From Eggerthellaceae bacterium (GTDB lineage Bacteria; Actinomycetota; Coriobacteriia; Coriobacteriales; Eggerthellaceae): 22,937 bases of DNA. Under the pieces are notes generated by a model, which saw only the letters and a list, made by a program, of their open reading frames with translations, was not told the DNA's origin and ran no database searches. The translations under genes and the position numbers were made by a program. Of the stretch, positions 15,595 to 22,937 are shown piece by piece (within the stretch, counting starts at the first letter, position 1; every line of letters begins with the position of its first letter). The stretch covers positions 1-22,937 of the forward strand of contig CAAEEV010000196.1 in the NCBI GenBank assembly GCA_900754955.1, given 5' to 3'.

Positions 15595-16437
15595 TTATTT
15601 GGAAATTTCACCTGATTTTATGCGACCGACCTTGCTGCGATCGCTGTTTGCTTGCGCGAGGTCGGCGAACGTGACGTGCTCGTTGCGCCATCGGGCGTTC
15701 GGATTCTTGTCGCCCATCGGCAGCGCGATAGCGTGCGCGGGACAGGCGTGGATGCAGGCGAGACATGCGGTGCAGCCGAGCCCGGCGAGCGCATCGCGGC
15801 GGGCCGCGCCGCCCTCCAGCGTGATGCATCCTGCGGGGCACACGCGCGTGCAGGTGCCGCAGCCCGTGCAGGCGCTGGCGTCGAAGCGCAGGAAGTCCGC
15901 GAGATAGGGCGCCTCGAACACGATGCCCGCGTTCAGGTAGCGCTCGTGCGCCGCGCGGTCGGCGTCGGTGACGGGCTCGATCCAGCGCTTGCGCGCGGCG
16001 ATGTCGCTCTTGATGCGGGCGAGGTTCTCCTCGATGCGCTTCTCGGGAATGCGGGCGCGCTGCTCGTCGACATCGTAGCCGGGAAGCCAGTTGTCCACCA
16101 TGAGCAGCGTCGCGATGTACGCGGGCTCGATGCCCGCCGCGCGCGCTTCGGCCTGCACGAGCTCCACGCCGTTGGCGTGGCGGTTGCCGTACGTGGCCAC
16201 CATATAGAAGTAGGGCGTGTCGAAGCGGGCGCGGCGGACGAAATCGCGCACCATTGCGGGCATGAGGTGCCCGTACAGGGGGAACACAATCCCGATCGCG
16301 TCGTCGGCGTAGACAAGCTCGCCTGTGCGGCGCATCTCCTGCGGGATGCTTACGGGAGATGCGCCCGCGCTCTCGTCAGCGGCCAGCTCGCGTGCGACGT
16401 ACAGGCTGTTGCCCGTGCCCGTGAAATAGAAGATCAT
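15595..16437 (-). CDS. EFR1 family ferredoxin (flavodoxin domain plus 2[4Fe-4S])
   Basis: The 280-residue product begins with a flavodoxin FMN loop (MIFYFTGTGNSLYVAR), a flavodoxin-like domain to about residue 185, and a C-terminal bacterial ferredoxin with two cluster motifs (CTGCGTCTRVCP and CTACLACIHACP). This matches the EFR1 (EF-hand-less ferrodoxin) family, common in anaerobes, with an unproven electron-transfer role. The start ATG at 16437 has AGAGGA that overlaps the stop of the upstream nitroreductase, 12 nt away, so the two form an operon and EFR1 may reduce the nitroreductase or share a substrate. Confidence 0.9.
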   Translation of the reverse strand: MIFYFTGTGNSLYVARELAADESAGASPVSIPQEMRRTGELVYADDAIGIVFPLYGHLMPAMVRDFVRRARFDTPYFYMVATYGNRHANGVELVQAEARAAGIEPAYIATLLMVDNWLPGYDVDEQRARIPEKRIEENLARIKSDIAARKRWIEPVTDADRAAHERYLNAGIVFEAPYLADFLRFDASACTGCGTCTRVCPAGCITLEGGAARRDALAGLGCTACLACIHACPAHAIALPMGDKNPNARWRNEHVTFADLAQANSDRSKVGRIKSGEISK

Positions 16438-16449
16438 GCGCGTCGTCCT

Positions 16450-16983
16450 CTAGAACGTCTCGTGCGCGACGATCTCGTCGAGGGTCTTGCGCTTGGCGTG
16501 CTGGGGGCCGGGCTCGGCGGCGCAATGCCCCACCATGAGAAGCTCCACCAGGCGGTAGGTGTCGGGGACGTTGAAACGCTCGCGGACGGCATGTGATTCG
16601 AACGCGCCCACCCAGCAGGTGCCGAGTCCGAGGCTGGCGGCGGCATTCTCCATGTTCGTTAGCGCGATGGCGGTGTCGATGTCGCCGAAGTCGCAGGACT
16701 CGGGGCCGCGCACGGGGGAAGGATGACTTGATTCCTCGTGATCGTAGGCGGCGATGATCACCGTGGGTGCGCCGTAGCGGCACGGCGTGCACTCGTCGAT
16801 CTTCGCGAGGCCTTCGGCGCTCTGCACCACGCAGAGGCGCACGGGCTGGTTGTTGCGGGCTGAAGGCGATTTTCGGGCTGCTTCCAGAATGGTTTCGAGC
16901 TCGTTATCGGTCAGCTGGGTCTCTCCGAACTTGCGGCACGAGTAGCGGTGCTCCACGAGCGTCACGTAGCTGTTCTTGTCCAT
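16450..16983 (-). CDS. Nitroreductase family flavoprotein
   Basis: The 177-residue product has the FMN nitroreductase pattern: HRYSCRKF near residue 12, AARKSPSARNNQP (residues 35-47), a central helix LTNMENAAASLGLGTCWVGAF, and a C-terminal LVELLMVGHC strand. These enzymes reduce nitro, quinone or other electron-poor compounds with NAD(P)H, or with ferredoxin in anaerobes. Length fits the short FMN-only group. GGGAGG precedes ATG 16983. It is the first gene of the operon with the EFR1 ferredoxin, and is divergent from the Nim-like gene. Confidence 0.9.
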   Translation of the reverse strand: MDKNSYVTLVEHRYSCRKFGETQLTDNELETILEAARKSPSARNNQPVRLCVVQSAEGLAKIDECTPCRYGAPTVIIAAYDHEESSHPSPVRGPESCDFGDIDTAIALTNMENAAASLGLGTCWVGAFESHAVRERFNVPDTYRLVELLMVGHCAAEPGPQHAKRKTLDEIVAHETF

Positions 16984-17114
16984 GCAAGCCTCCCGTCGTC
17001 GAATGCGTCTGCGGTCTTATTATCCTCCAAAACGGCAGGGTGGGCGCATGGCGCGCCAGGGAAGCCGTGCGGGCGCTATCATGGGCGGACGAACGCGAGA
17101 AGAGGGAGGACGCC

Positions 17115-17672
17115 GTGGAGTTTCGACCGATGAGAAGAAGGAAGCAGGAGCTGTCGGTGGGGGAGGCCGTCGCGATCCTGCGGCGCGGCACATCGGGCGT
17201 GCTGGCGCTGGCGGGTGACGACGGCTACCCCTACGCGGTGCCGATGAGCTATGCGTACGACGGAGAGGCCTCGATCGCCGAAGACGCCGCGACTGCGCAG
17301 GATGACGCCTCGGTTCTCGGCCGCCTCGTCTTCCACAGTGCGGAGACGGGCCACAAGGTCGATGCCATCAGGCGCGATGGCAGGGCCTCGTTCTGCGTCA
17401 TCGACCGCGATGATGTGGTGCCCGAGAAGTTCACCACGCATTTCCGCAGCGCCATTGCGTTCGGGCGCGTTCGCGTGCTCGACGATCCCGCCGAGAAGCG
17501 CGCCGCCATCGAGCTGCTAAGCCGCCGCTACGCGCCCGACGCGTCAAGCGAAGCGGAATCCGAGGAGATCGAGCGTTTCTGGAACGCGCTTCTCATGTTC
17601 GAGCTGCGCATCGAGCATCTTTCGGGCAAGGAGGCCGTCGAGCTCGTGCGCGAGCGAAAGCAGCGGCGGTAA
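17115..17672 (+). CDS. Pyridoxamine 5'-phosphate oxidase family protein, NimA-like
   Basis: The 185-residue product has the split-barrel flavin fold of NimA-like proteins (5-nitroimidazole reductase family). It shows MRRRKQELSVGEAVAILRRG at the start, GVLALAGDDGYPYAVPMSYAY, LVFHSAETGHKVDAIRRDGR (His-containing FMN-binding part), ASFCVIDRD, and FTTHFRSAIAFGRVRVL. It should bind FMN and reduce small substrates; resistance to nitroimidazoles is known for some members but cannot be claimed here. The GTG at 17115 has a perfect GGGAGG site 7 nt upstream, so I prefer it to the ATG at 17130. It is divergent from the nitroreductase/EFR1 operon across 131 nt. Confidence 0.85.
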   Translation: MEFRPMRRRKQELSVGEAVAILRRGTSGVLALAGDDGYPYAVPMSYAYDGEASIAEDAATAQDDASVLGRLVFHSAETGHKVDAIRRDGRASFCVIDRDDVVPEKFTTHFRSAIAFGRVRVLDDPAEKRAAIELLSRRYAPDASSEAESEEIERFWNALLMFELRIEHLSGKEAVELVRERKQRR

Positions 17673-17685
17673 CGTATGCGCGCAA

Positions 17686-17702
17686 GTGGCGCGCGGCGCC
17701 AC
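17686..17702. terminator. Hairpin between convergent genes
   Basis: GTGGCGC-gcg-GCGCCAC is a perfect 7-bp stem in the 56-nt gap between the Nim-like gene and the convergent MFS gene. No U tract; a weak bidirectional terminator is likely. Confidence 0.4.
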
Positions 17703-17728
17703 GGCGGCAGGCGGCCTGGAAACTTCCG

Positions 17729-19006
17729 CTATGCCGTGCCGCCCTCGGGCCTGGGTCTATTGCTCACCGTTGATGCAGCCGGTGCTGCTGTGGGATCCGC
17801 TGAAGCGGCGATGGCGATGGATTCGCTCGGCGTCGGCGCTGCTCGCCGCGCGCTTCTCACGCGCCACAGGACGAACAGCACGCCGACAGCCAGGAAGGCG
17901 ATCGCGCCGAACACGGCGAAGTGCGTGCCCGCAACCGTGATGAACGCGCCGCAGAGCGATGTGCCGAGCGTGGTACCGAGGTTCGCCGCCGTGAGGTACA
18001 GGCCGTTGCTGAAGTCGGCCGCCTCGGGCGCGGCGCGCGACACCATGAACTGGTTCGCGTTGTTGGCGATGCCTGCGACGATGCCCAGCACGAGCACGAG
18101 GGCGGCGGTCGGCAGGCTCAGCTGGCCGACGACGAACAGCAGCGCGTACAGCGCGATGAGCGCGAGCGGCATGGAGACGAGCGTCGCGTTTGCCCGTCCG
18201 CCTAGCAGATGGCCCGATGTCACGTTGCCCACGATGTTCGCGCCGCCGTACAGCAAAAGGGAAGCGCTCACCCAGGCGGCATCCATGCCCGACACTGCGC
18301 CGAAGAAATCGGACATGAAGCTGTAGAAGCCGAACATCGCCCCGTTGATGAATGCGGTGGCCAGAAGAGACGCCCACACGACGGGCTTTTTCAGAATGCG
18401 CAGCTGGCTGCCGTAGGTCATGCGCTCGCTCACGGGCATCGAGGGCACGAGGAAGACCGTGGCGACGAGCACGGCAACCGTGACGACGGCGAAGAACGCG
18501 AGGGCGGCTTCGAGCACCACCGTGCTGGCGAGGTAGCTTGCGGCCGGCACGCCGAGCACCATGCCGGCCGACACGCCCACGAACACGCGCGAGGAGTTCT
18601 TCGCCCGCTCGGCTTCCGTTGCGCCCGTCTGGCCGCCGATTGCGAGCGCCATCGATACGTACAGGGGATGGAAGGCGGCGGGCAGCACGCGGCAGGCCAG
18701 CAGCACCTCGAAGCTCGGCGCGAAGACGGCCGCCACGTTGCACGCCGAGAACACGCCGAGCGCGAGCAGCATGACGTGTTTGCGGTTCATCTTCGAAAAC
18801 AACAGCGGCATGGTGGGGCCCGCCACCGCCACGATGAGCGCGAAGCCGCTCACGAGCAGGCCCGCATCGGGCACGCTCACGCCGAAGCGCTCCGACACCT
18901 GCGGGATGATGCCCACCACGCCCATCTCGGTGTTGAGGATGCCGAACACGCCCACTGCCAAGATGAAGATGAGGAGCTTGTCGTTGCGTTGAATCATCGG
19001 TCTCAC
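17729..19006 (-). CDS. MFS transporter (DHA1/AraJ-like)
   Basis: The 425-residue membrane protein has about 12 hydrophobic helices in two halves. The first helix (LLIFILAVGVFGILNTEMGV) and the PLLFSKMNRKHVMLLALGVF segment (motif A-like loop) fit the drug:H+ antiporter-1/AraJ group, which export sugars or drugs. The charged Arg/Pro/Ala tail is cytoplasmic. The GTG at 19006 overlaps the TAG stop of the hydrolase gene (TAGTG), suggesting coupling; an ATG at 18997 is an alternative giving 422 residues. It is the second gene of a two-gene operon; substrate unknown. Confidence 0.87.
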   Translation of the reverse strand: MRPMIQRNDKLLIFILAVGVFGILNTEMGVVGIIPQVSERFGVSVPDAGLLVSGFALIVAVAGPTMPLLFSKMNRKHVMLLALGVFSACNVAAVFAPSFEVLLACRVLPAAFHPLYVSMALAIGGQTGATEAERAKNSSRVFVGVSAGMVLGVPAASYLASTVVLEAALAFFAVVTVAVLVATVFLVPSMPVSERMTYGSQLRILKKPVVWASLLATAFINGAMFGFYSFMSDFFGAVSGMDAAWVSASLLLYGGANIVGNVTSGHLLGGRANATLVSMPLALIALYALLFVVGQLSLPTAALVLVLGIVAGIANNANQFMVSRAAPEAADFSNGLYLTAANLGTTLGTSLCGAFITVAGTHFAVFGAIAFLAVGVLFVLWRVRSARRAAPTPSESIAIAASADPTAAPAASTVSNRPRPEGGTA

Positions 19007-19989
19007 TATGCCAGGTTCTTCTCGAAGAACGCCTGCAGCGTGTCCCAGGGAATGGCGCCTGTTTCGCCGCCGTCGTACAGGTCGGTATGCGAGGCGCCGG
19101 GAACGAGCACCAGTTCCTTGTTCGCGCCTTTGAGCCGCGCGAAGGCGTCCTTGCCCATATAGCAGGAGTGCGCCGCGTCGCCGTGCAGCACCATGACGGC
19201 GTTCTCGATTTCCTCGGCGAAGTCGAACAGATGCTGGTTCATGAAGCTCTGCGTGCCGATGACCGTCCAGCCGTCATTGGAGTTGAGCGAGCGCGCATGG
19301 TAGCCGCGCGGGGTCTTGTAGTAGGCGTAGTAGTCCTTCACGAATTGGGGCGCGTCGTCGGGCAGCGGGTCGACCACGCCGCCAGCGCGTTTGTAGCTGC
19401 CCGTCTTGTAGTCCTCGGTGCGCTGCGCGCTGAACATCCGACGCTGCTGCATGCGCTCGGCAGCCGAGTCGTTCGCGTCGAAGTACCCCTTGCGGGCGAC
19501 GCGCGACATGTCATACATGGTGCATGCCACGGTTGCCTTGATGCGCGGATCGAGCGCCGCCGCGTTCAGCGCCAAGCCGCCCCATCCGCAGATGCCGATG
19601 ATGCCGATGCGCCCGGAGTCCACGTCGTCACGGCAGCTGAGATAATCGACCGCCGCCAGAAAGTCCTCGGTGTTGATGTCGGGCGATGCCATGTAGCGGG
19701 GCTCGCCGCCGCTTTCGCCCGTGAACGACGGGTCGAAGGCGATGGCCAAAAAGCCGCGCTCCGCCATGGTCTGGGCGTACAGGCCGCTTGCCTGCTCCTT
19801 CACCGCGCCGAACGGGCCGGATACGGCAAGGGCGGCCAGTATGCCTGCAGCGCCCTTGGGCTTGTACAAATCCGCCGCCAGCGTGATGCCGTAGCGGTTG
19901 TGGAAGACCACCTTCTCATGGTCTACCGTTTGGCTTTGCGGGAACGTCTTGTCCCATTCCTGAGTCAGGTTGAGTTTCGCGTTGTCCAT
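19006..19989 (-). CDS. Alpha/beta hydrolase with Cys nucleophile (dienelactone-hydrolase-like)
   Basis: The 327-residue cytoplasmic protein has the alpha/beta hydrolase core: AFDPSFTGESGGEPRY near residues 85-99, the nucleophile elbow IGICGWGG (Cys134), ENAVMVLHGDAAHSC (putative acid), and VPGASHTDLYD (His). The usual elbow Ser is replaced by Cys, as in dienelactone hydrolases and related COG1073 proteins. ATG 19989 follows GAAAGGATC; an in-frame upstream ATG at 20013 lacks a site. It is the first gene of the operon with the MFS exporter, and divergent from a LysR gene, so it probably acts on an inducing small molecule. Confidence 0.87.
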   Translation of the reverse strand: MDNAKLNLTQEWDKTFPQSQTVDHEKVVFHNRYGITLAADLYKPKGAAGILAALAVSGPFGAVKEQASGLYAQTMAERGFLAIAFDPSFTGESGGEPRYMASPDINTEDFLAAVDYLSCRDDVDSGRIGIIGICGWGGLALNAAALDPRIKATVACTMYDMSRVARKGYFDANDSAAERMQQRRMFSAQRTEDYKTGSYKRAGGVVDPLPDDAPQFVKDYYAYYKTPRGYHARSLNSNDGWTVIGTQSFMNQHLFDFAEEIENAVMVLHGDAAHSCYMGKDAFARLKGANKELVLVPGASHTDLYDGGETGAIPWDTLQAFFEKNLA

Positions 19990-20110
19990 GATGATCCTTT
20001 CGCCGGAGGGCATGGGGATTCGACGACGATGTTGTGAAAGGAGCGTCGTTCTTCGATGTTGACGCCTTCATTGTCGTGGCTTCAGCAAGCAAGTACAATT
20101 GCCTATAGCA

Positions 20111-20142
20111 AATAGTTACTATTCGTATAATGTATAGTTATA
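20111..20142. promoter_or_regulatory. AT-rich divergent promoter/operator region
   Basis: The 172-nt gap between the hydrolase operon and lysR holds an abrupt AT-rich stretch with the palindromes AATAG-tta-CTATT (20111-20123) and TATAGTTATA (20133-20142) and a TATAAT-like GTATAATG (20126-20133). LysR proteins bind such T-N11-A dyads between divergent genes, so this is the likely operator. Confidence 0.6.
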
Positions 20143-20161
20143 ACGTAGAAAGGTGACGGCT

Positions 20162-21040
20162 ATGGATATCCGCGTTCTCCGTTACTACCTGGCCATTTGC
20201 CGCGAGGGGAACATGTCGCGCGCCGCGCAGGTGCTCCATGTGACGCAGCCCACCCTGTCTCGTCAGATCGCGGATCTCGAACGAGAGCTGGGTTGCGAAC
20301 TGCTCGTGCGCGGCAGCCGCACCGTCATCCCTACGGAGAAGGGGCTCTACCTGCGTCGTCGCGCCGAGGAGATCGTCTCACTCGCAGATCAGACGGCAAA
20401 CGATCTCGCACGCAACGACGAGGCGGTGGAAGGCGATGTATTCATCGGCGCAGGTGAGAGCGAAGGCATGCGCATCGTCGCCTCGAGGATCCGCGCGTTT
20501 CGCGAGCGCTACCCGCAGGTGCGCTTCCATCTGCGCAGCGGCAACAGCATCGACGTCATCGAATGGCTTGAGCGAGGGCTCGTGGACTTCGCCGTGCTCA
20601 TCGCGTTTCCCGATATCAACCGCTTCGCGCACGTGCGCCTGCACCCCACCGATGCATGGGGCGTGCTCATGCCCGCCGGGCACCCCCTCGCGCGGAAAGA
20701 GACGGTGGGACCGCGTGATTTGGCGGATCTGCCGCTCATCGTGTCGGGGCAGGCGCTGGAAACCGGCGAGCTGTCACAGTGGTTCGGCGATCTGCACGAT
20801 CGTCTTGCGGTGGCGGCCACGTACAACCTGGCGTTCAACGCCGCGCAACTCGTGCGCGAAGGTGTGGGATGCGCGCTCGCGCTAGACGGGCTGGTGGCGA
20901 CAGGCGACGGAACGGGGCTCGCCTTTCGCCCGATATACCCGCCGGTGGTGTCGACGATCGACTTCGCCTGGAAGCCCGATCGTGTGCAGTCGAATGCCGC
21001 CAAGGCGTTTCTGGAGGAGATGAAGCGCGCTTCTGAGTGA
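20162..21040 (+). CDS. LysR family transcriptional regulator
   Basis: The 292-residue product has the LysR winged-HTH at residues 1-60 (VLRYYLAICREGNMSRAAQV, then HVTQPTLSRQIADLERELG) and a C-terminal substrate-binding domain with ESEGMRIVASRIRAFRERYP and AWGVLMPAGHPLARKE. ATG 20162 follows GAAAGGTG; a GTG 9 nt upstream is the alternative. Divergent placement next to the hydrolase-MFS operon suggests it controls that operon and itself. The inducer is unknown. Confidence 0.92.
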   Translation: MDIRVLRYYLAICREGNMSRAAQVLHVTQPTLSRQIADLERELGCELLVRGSRTVIPTEKGLYLRRRAEEIVSLADQTANDLARNDEAVEGDVFIGAGESEGMRIVASRIRAFRERYPQVRFHLRSGNSIDVIEWLERGLVDFAVLIAFPDINRFAHVRLHPTDAWGVLMPAGHPLARKETVGPRDLADLPLIVSGQALETGELSQWFGDLHDRLAVAATYNLAFNAAQLVREGVGCALALDGLVATGDGTGLAFRPIYPPVVSTIDFAWKPDRVQSNAAKAFLEEMKRASE

Positions 21041-21297
21041 TGAGTTGATGGCGGGTGTGGCAAGCGCGACAAGCGGACGGGTCGTTTGTCACTGTTCGGG
21101 GCATGCGGCCCCGCGCTCTGGCGGCAAACGATCCGCCCATTTGACGCGCCTGTCGCCAAACCGTGCCTTGCCCCGTCCCTTTTCGTGCCGCTTATCAGGC
21201 GTTATGCGGCTGTCGAACGGTTGAGCGGCCTGCATCTGCATAATGGAGGTGCAGGTTCCGCCTTTCGGGGCGCATCGAGAAGAAAGGGGCAGTATCC

Positions 21298-22083
21298 ATG
21301 GATCTCAAGCTCAAGGACAAGGTCGTTCTCATCACCGGCTCCACGGGCGGCATCGGCAAGGCCGTCACGAAGGCGTTCTTCGACGAGGGATGCCGCCTCG
21401 CCGTTACTTCGACGAAGCAGGAGAAGCTCGATGCTCTGCTCGAGAGCCTCGGCAACCCGGGCGAGGACCGCGTGCGTGCCTACGTGCTCGACATCACCGA
21501 CGAAGCGGCGGTCAAGAAGACAGTCGATCAGGTCGTTGCGGATTTCGGGAGCATCTACTCGCTCGTCGCCAACGCCGGCTACAACGGCGACTATCAGTTC
21601 ATCGCCGACGCCACGCGCGAGAACTGGGACAAGGTGTTCGAGGTCAACGTGTTCGGCGTGCTGTGGAGCATGAAGTACGTCATTCCCTATCTCACCGAGG
21701 CGGGCGCGGGTTCCATCGTGGCGCTGGGGTCGGAGGGCTCCTACGTGGGCGCCGAGGGCATGAGCGCTTACGTGGCGTCCAAGCACGCGGTGGCCGCCAT
21801 CATCAAGTCGGCCGCACGCGAGATCGGCGGTCAGGGCGTCCACTGCAACTTCATCGCTCCGAGCGCGGTGGACACCGACATGATGCGCCGCATCGAGAAG
21901 AACACCTTCGGCGACGCCAAGACGCCTGAGGAGGCCGAGCGCTTCTTCGCTGACGCCACCATGGATAAGCGCTACTGCAAGCCCGAGGAGGTCGCATACA
22001 GCGCGCTCTACCTCGCCAGCGAGGTTTCGGCCCACATGATGGGCTGGGGTCTGCGCCTCGACGGCGGCAAGCACATCCAGTAG
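21298..22083 (+). CDS. Short-chain dehydrogenase/reductase (SDR), classical type
   Basis: The 261-residue product has a Rossmann fold with TGSTGGIG (residues 13-20), ANAG (91-94), Asn117 and the catalytic triad Ser145, Tyr158 and Lys162 (YVASK). It ends LRLDGGKHIQ, the usual SDR C-terminus. NAD(P) specificity is not clear. In Eggerthellaceae this family includes hydroxysteroid dehydrogenases for bile acids and steroids, but the sequence alone does not show the substrate. AGAAAGGGG precedes ATG 21298. The 257-nt upstream region has no gene; a short dyad CCTGCA/TGCAGG (near 21230-21256) is present. It is transcribed alone, ending at a strong terminator. Confidence 0.9.
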   Translation: MDLKLKDKVVLITGSTGGIGKAVTKAFFDEGCRLAVTSTKQEKLDALLESLGNPGEDRVRAYVLDITDEAAVKKTVDQVVADFGSIYSLVANAGYNGDYQFIADATRENWDKVFEVNVFGVLWSMKYVIPYLTEAGAGSIVALGSEGSYVGAEGMSAYVASKHAVAAIIKSAAREIGGQGVHCNFIAPSAVDTDMMRRIEKNTFGDAKTPEEAERFFADATMDKRYCKPEEVAYSALYLASEVSAHMMGWGLRLDGGKHIQ

Positions 22084-22145
22084 GGAGCGCATCTGTACGG
22101 CGGCGCAGCGGTGCGGCGGTGCGGTGTGCGCGCACGGCGCTATTC

Positions 22146-22179
22146 GGCGGTCGGGGCTCGGTGCCCCGGCCGCCTTTTT
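22146..22179 (+). terminator. Intrinsic terminator after the SDR gene
   Basis: GGCGGTCGGGGC (22146-22157) pairs with GCCCCGGCCGCC (22163-22174), 12 bp with one T-G pair and a 5-nt loop, directly followed by TTTTT (22175-22179). Confidence 0.93.
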
Positions 22180-22251
22180 CATGTTGCGCCGCTCGTTCGC
22201 TTTCCGCTTGAAAAACAACGAACAGATGTTTTCTTTTCGTGTGCTGTCTTT

Positions 22252-22257
22252 TATAAT
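22252..22257 (+). promoter_or_regulatory. Candidate -10 box of the last gene
   Basis: A perfect TATAAT lies 40 nt before the ATG at 22298, in an AT-rich leader right after the SDR terminator. The -35 position is poor (T-rich GTTTTC). Confidence 0.5.
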
Positions 22258-22297
22258 GCGGAGCGTAATTTGAATGCGACGGCGGGGAGGTGACGGC

Positions 22298-22937
22298 ATG
22301 GGGCGTGCGCAGCAGATCATCGATCGTCTGATCGAAGAGCGTCGGATGCGCAGGAGCCGCACGACGCCGCTTCTCGATGCGTCGGGAGATTCTGCGGAGC
22401 GCGGCGGTGCGATGCCCGGCGTCAGTTCCAGCAGCGAAGAACCGTCGCGCGGCAGGGTGTACGAGGACGAACCCATTCTGAAAACAGGCCGCCAGCTCGC
22501 ACGCGAGATTGCGCAGGGGACGGCGCGCGAGATGGCGCGTGTGGCAGCGCGGCCGGAGGCGCGTGAGGCAGCGCGGGGAACGGCGCGTGAGGCAGCGCGG
22601 CTGGAGGTGCACGTGCGCACGCGTGCGCACGCCGGCACCCGCACGCCCGAGATGCCGCAGCGGAAAGAGTCTGATCCGCGCCCGCACGCCAAGCAGGAAC
22701 CGCTTGATTTCTCCGCCGCTTTCTCCGCGTTCGATCAGCCGCTTCCGGAAGGCGGCTCCTGCGAGCTCCCTCCCGTGTTGCTGAACCTCCGAAAGCTCGA
22801 GCGGCAGGCGCGCGAGCTGGGATGGACGGAGCCGCGTCTGTTCGTCAGCCAGGCCGAGCTCGCCGCCGACTACGAGGACGACCTGCCCTACAACGGCACG
22901 TTCATGCACTATTTCCCCACGTACCGCGCTATGTCGG
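22298..22937 (+). CDS. Unrecognised Ala/Arg-repeat protein, N-terminal part (runs off window)
   Basis: The frame opens at ATG 22298 after GGGGAGGTGA and stays open for 213 codons to the edge. It begins MGRAQQIIDRLIEERRMR, then a Ser-rich, disordered-looking part. About 40 residues of imperfect Ala-Arg-Glu repeats follow (GTAREMARVAARPEAREAAR, continuing); their DNA (22497-22610) contains an exact 18-bp repeat GCGCGTGAGGCAGCGCGG with period 24. The segment from about residue 140 on (PVLLNLRKLERQARELGW, FVSQAELAADYEDD) looks like a folded domain. I do not recognise the family. The repeat helices are basic and may bind nucleic acid or form a coiled coil. Confidence 0.7.
   Translation, partial: MGRAQQIIDRLIEERRMRRSRTTPLLDASGDSAERGGAMPGVSSSSEEPSRGRVYEDEPILKTGRQLAREIAQGTAREMARVAARPEAREAARGTAREAARLEVHVRTRAHAGTRTPEMPQRKESDPRPHAKQEPLDFSAAFSAFDQPLPEGGSCELPPVLLNLRKLERQARELGWTEPRLFVSQAELAADYEDDLPYNGTFMHYFPTYRAMS

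Noticed and set aside
1..22937. CRISPR array, insertion sequence with transposase, prophage or rRNA genes
   Set aside because: No regularly spaced repeat array, transposase-like frame, phage gene or conserved rRNA stretch was seen.

Overview
The window is high-GC DNA with short operons. Its gene families (an FDH-N type selenoprotein formate dehydrogenase, YedF/SelD selenium genes, an EFR1 ferredoxin, Veg, several flavin enzymes) fit an anaerobic gut actinobacterium of the Coriobacteriia, probably Eggerthellaceae. That assignment is inference from gene content and base composition; no rRNA or tRNA gene is visible to confirm it.

Region 1 (1-4212) holds selenium-related genes. After the tail of an unrecognised gene come two small glycosyltransferases of the TIGR04282/TIGR04283 type with overlapping stop and start codons, then yedF, a TetR-type regulator, and, on the minus strand, selD. 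SelD carries an in-frame UGA (Sec18) at its catalytic position, so the enzyme that makes selenophosphate is itself a selenoprotein and its open frame appears 34 codons too short.

Region 2 (4213-11629) is the formate dehydrogenase locus. A promoter region divergent from selD is followed by fdnG (Tat signal, [4Fe-4S] site, Sec200 at UGA 5117-5119 with a clear bacterial SECIS hairpin), fdnH (four [4Fe-4S] clusters, C-terminal anchor) and fdnI (cytochrome b). About 400 nt of repeat-rich spacer, including a perfect 18-bp inverted repeat, separates these from the maturation genes fdhE and fdhD. SelD supplies selenium for FdnG, and FdhD/FdhE mature the enzyme, so regions 1 and 2 form one functional unit.

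Region 3 (11630-12527) is about 900 nt of non-coding DNA with a triplet-periodic tract, a pair of facing repeats that look like the ends of a small mobile or dispersed element, and a G8 run.

Region 4 (12528-17672) contains a COG0523 metallochaperone GTPase, veg with a strong terminator, a YddG-like exporter whose ribosome site points at an ATC codon, an EFR1 ferredoxin plus nitroreductase operon, and a divergent Nim-like flavin/PLP-fold protein.

Region 5 (17729-22937) has an MFS transporter and an alpha/beta hydrolase with a Cys nucleophile in one minus-strand operon, divergent from a LysR regulator across an AT-rich operator region. A short-chain dehydrogenase with a textbook terminator follows, and then the start of an unrecognised Ala/Arg-repeat protein that runs off the window.

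Most genes belong to known families. The least explained items are the link between the two glycosyltransferases and selenium genes, the two large inverted repeats (9734-9774 and 12003-12192), and the probable non-canonical start of the exporter.
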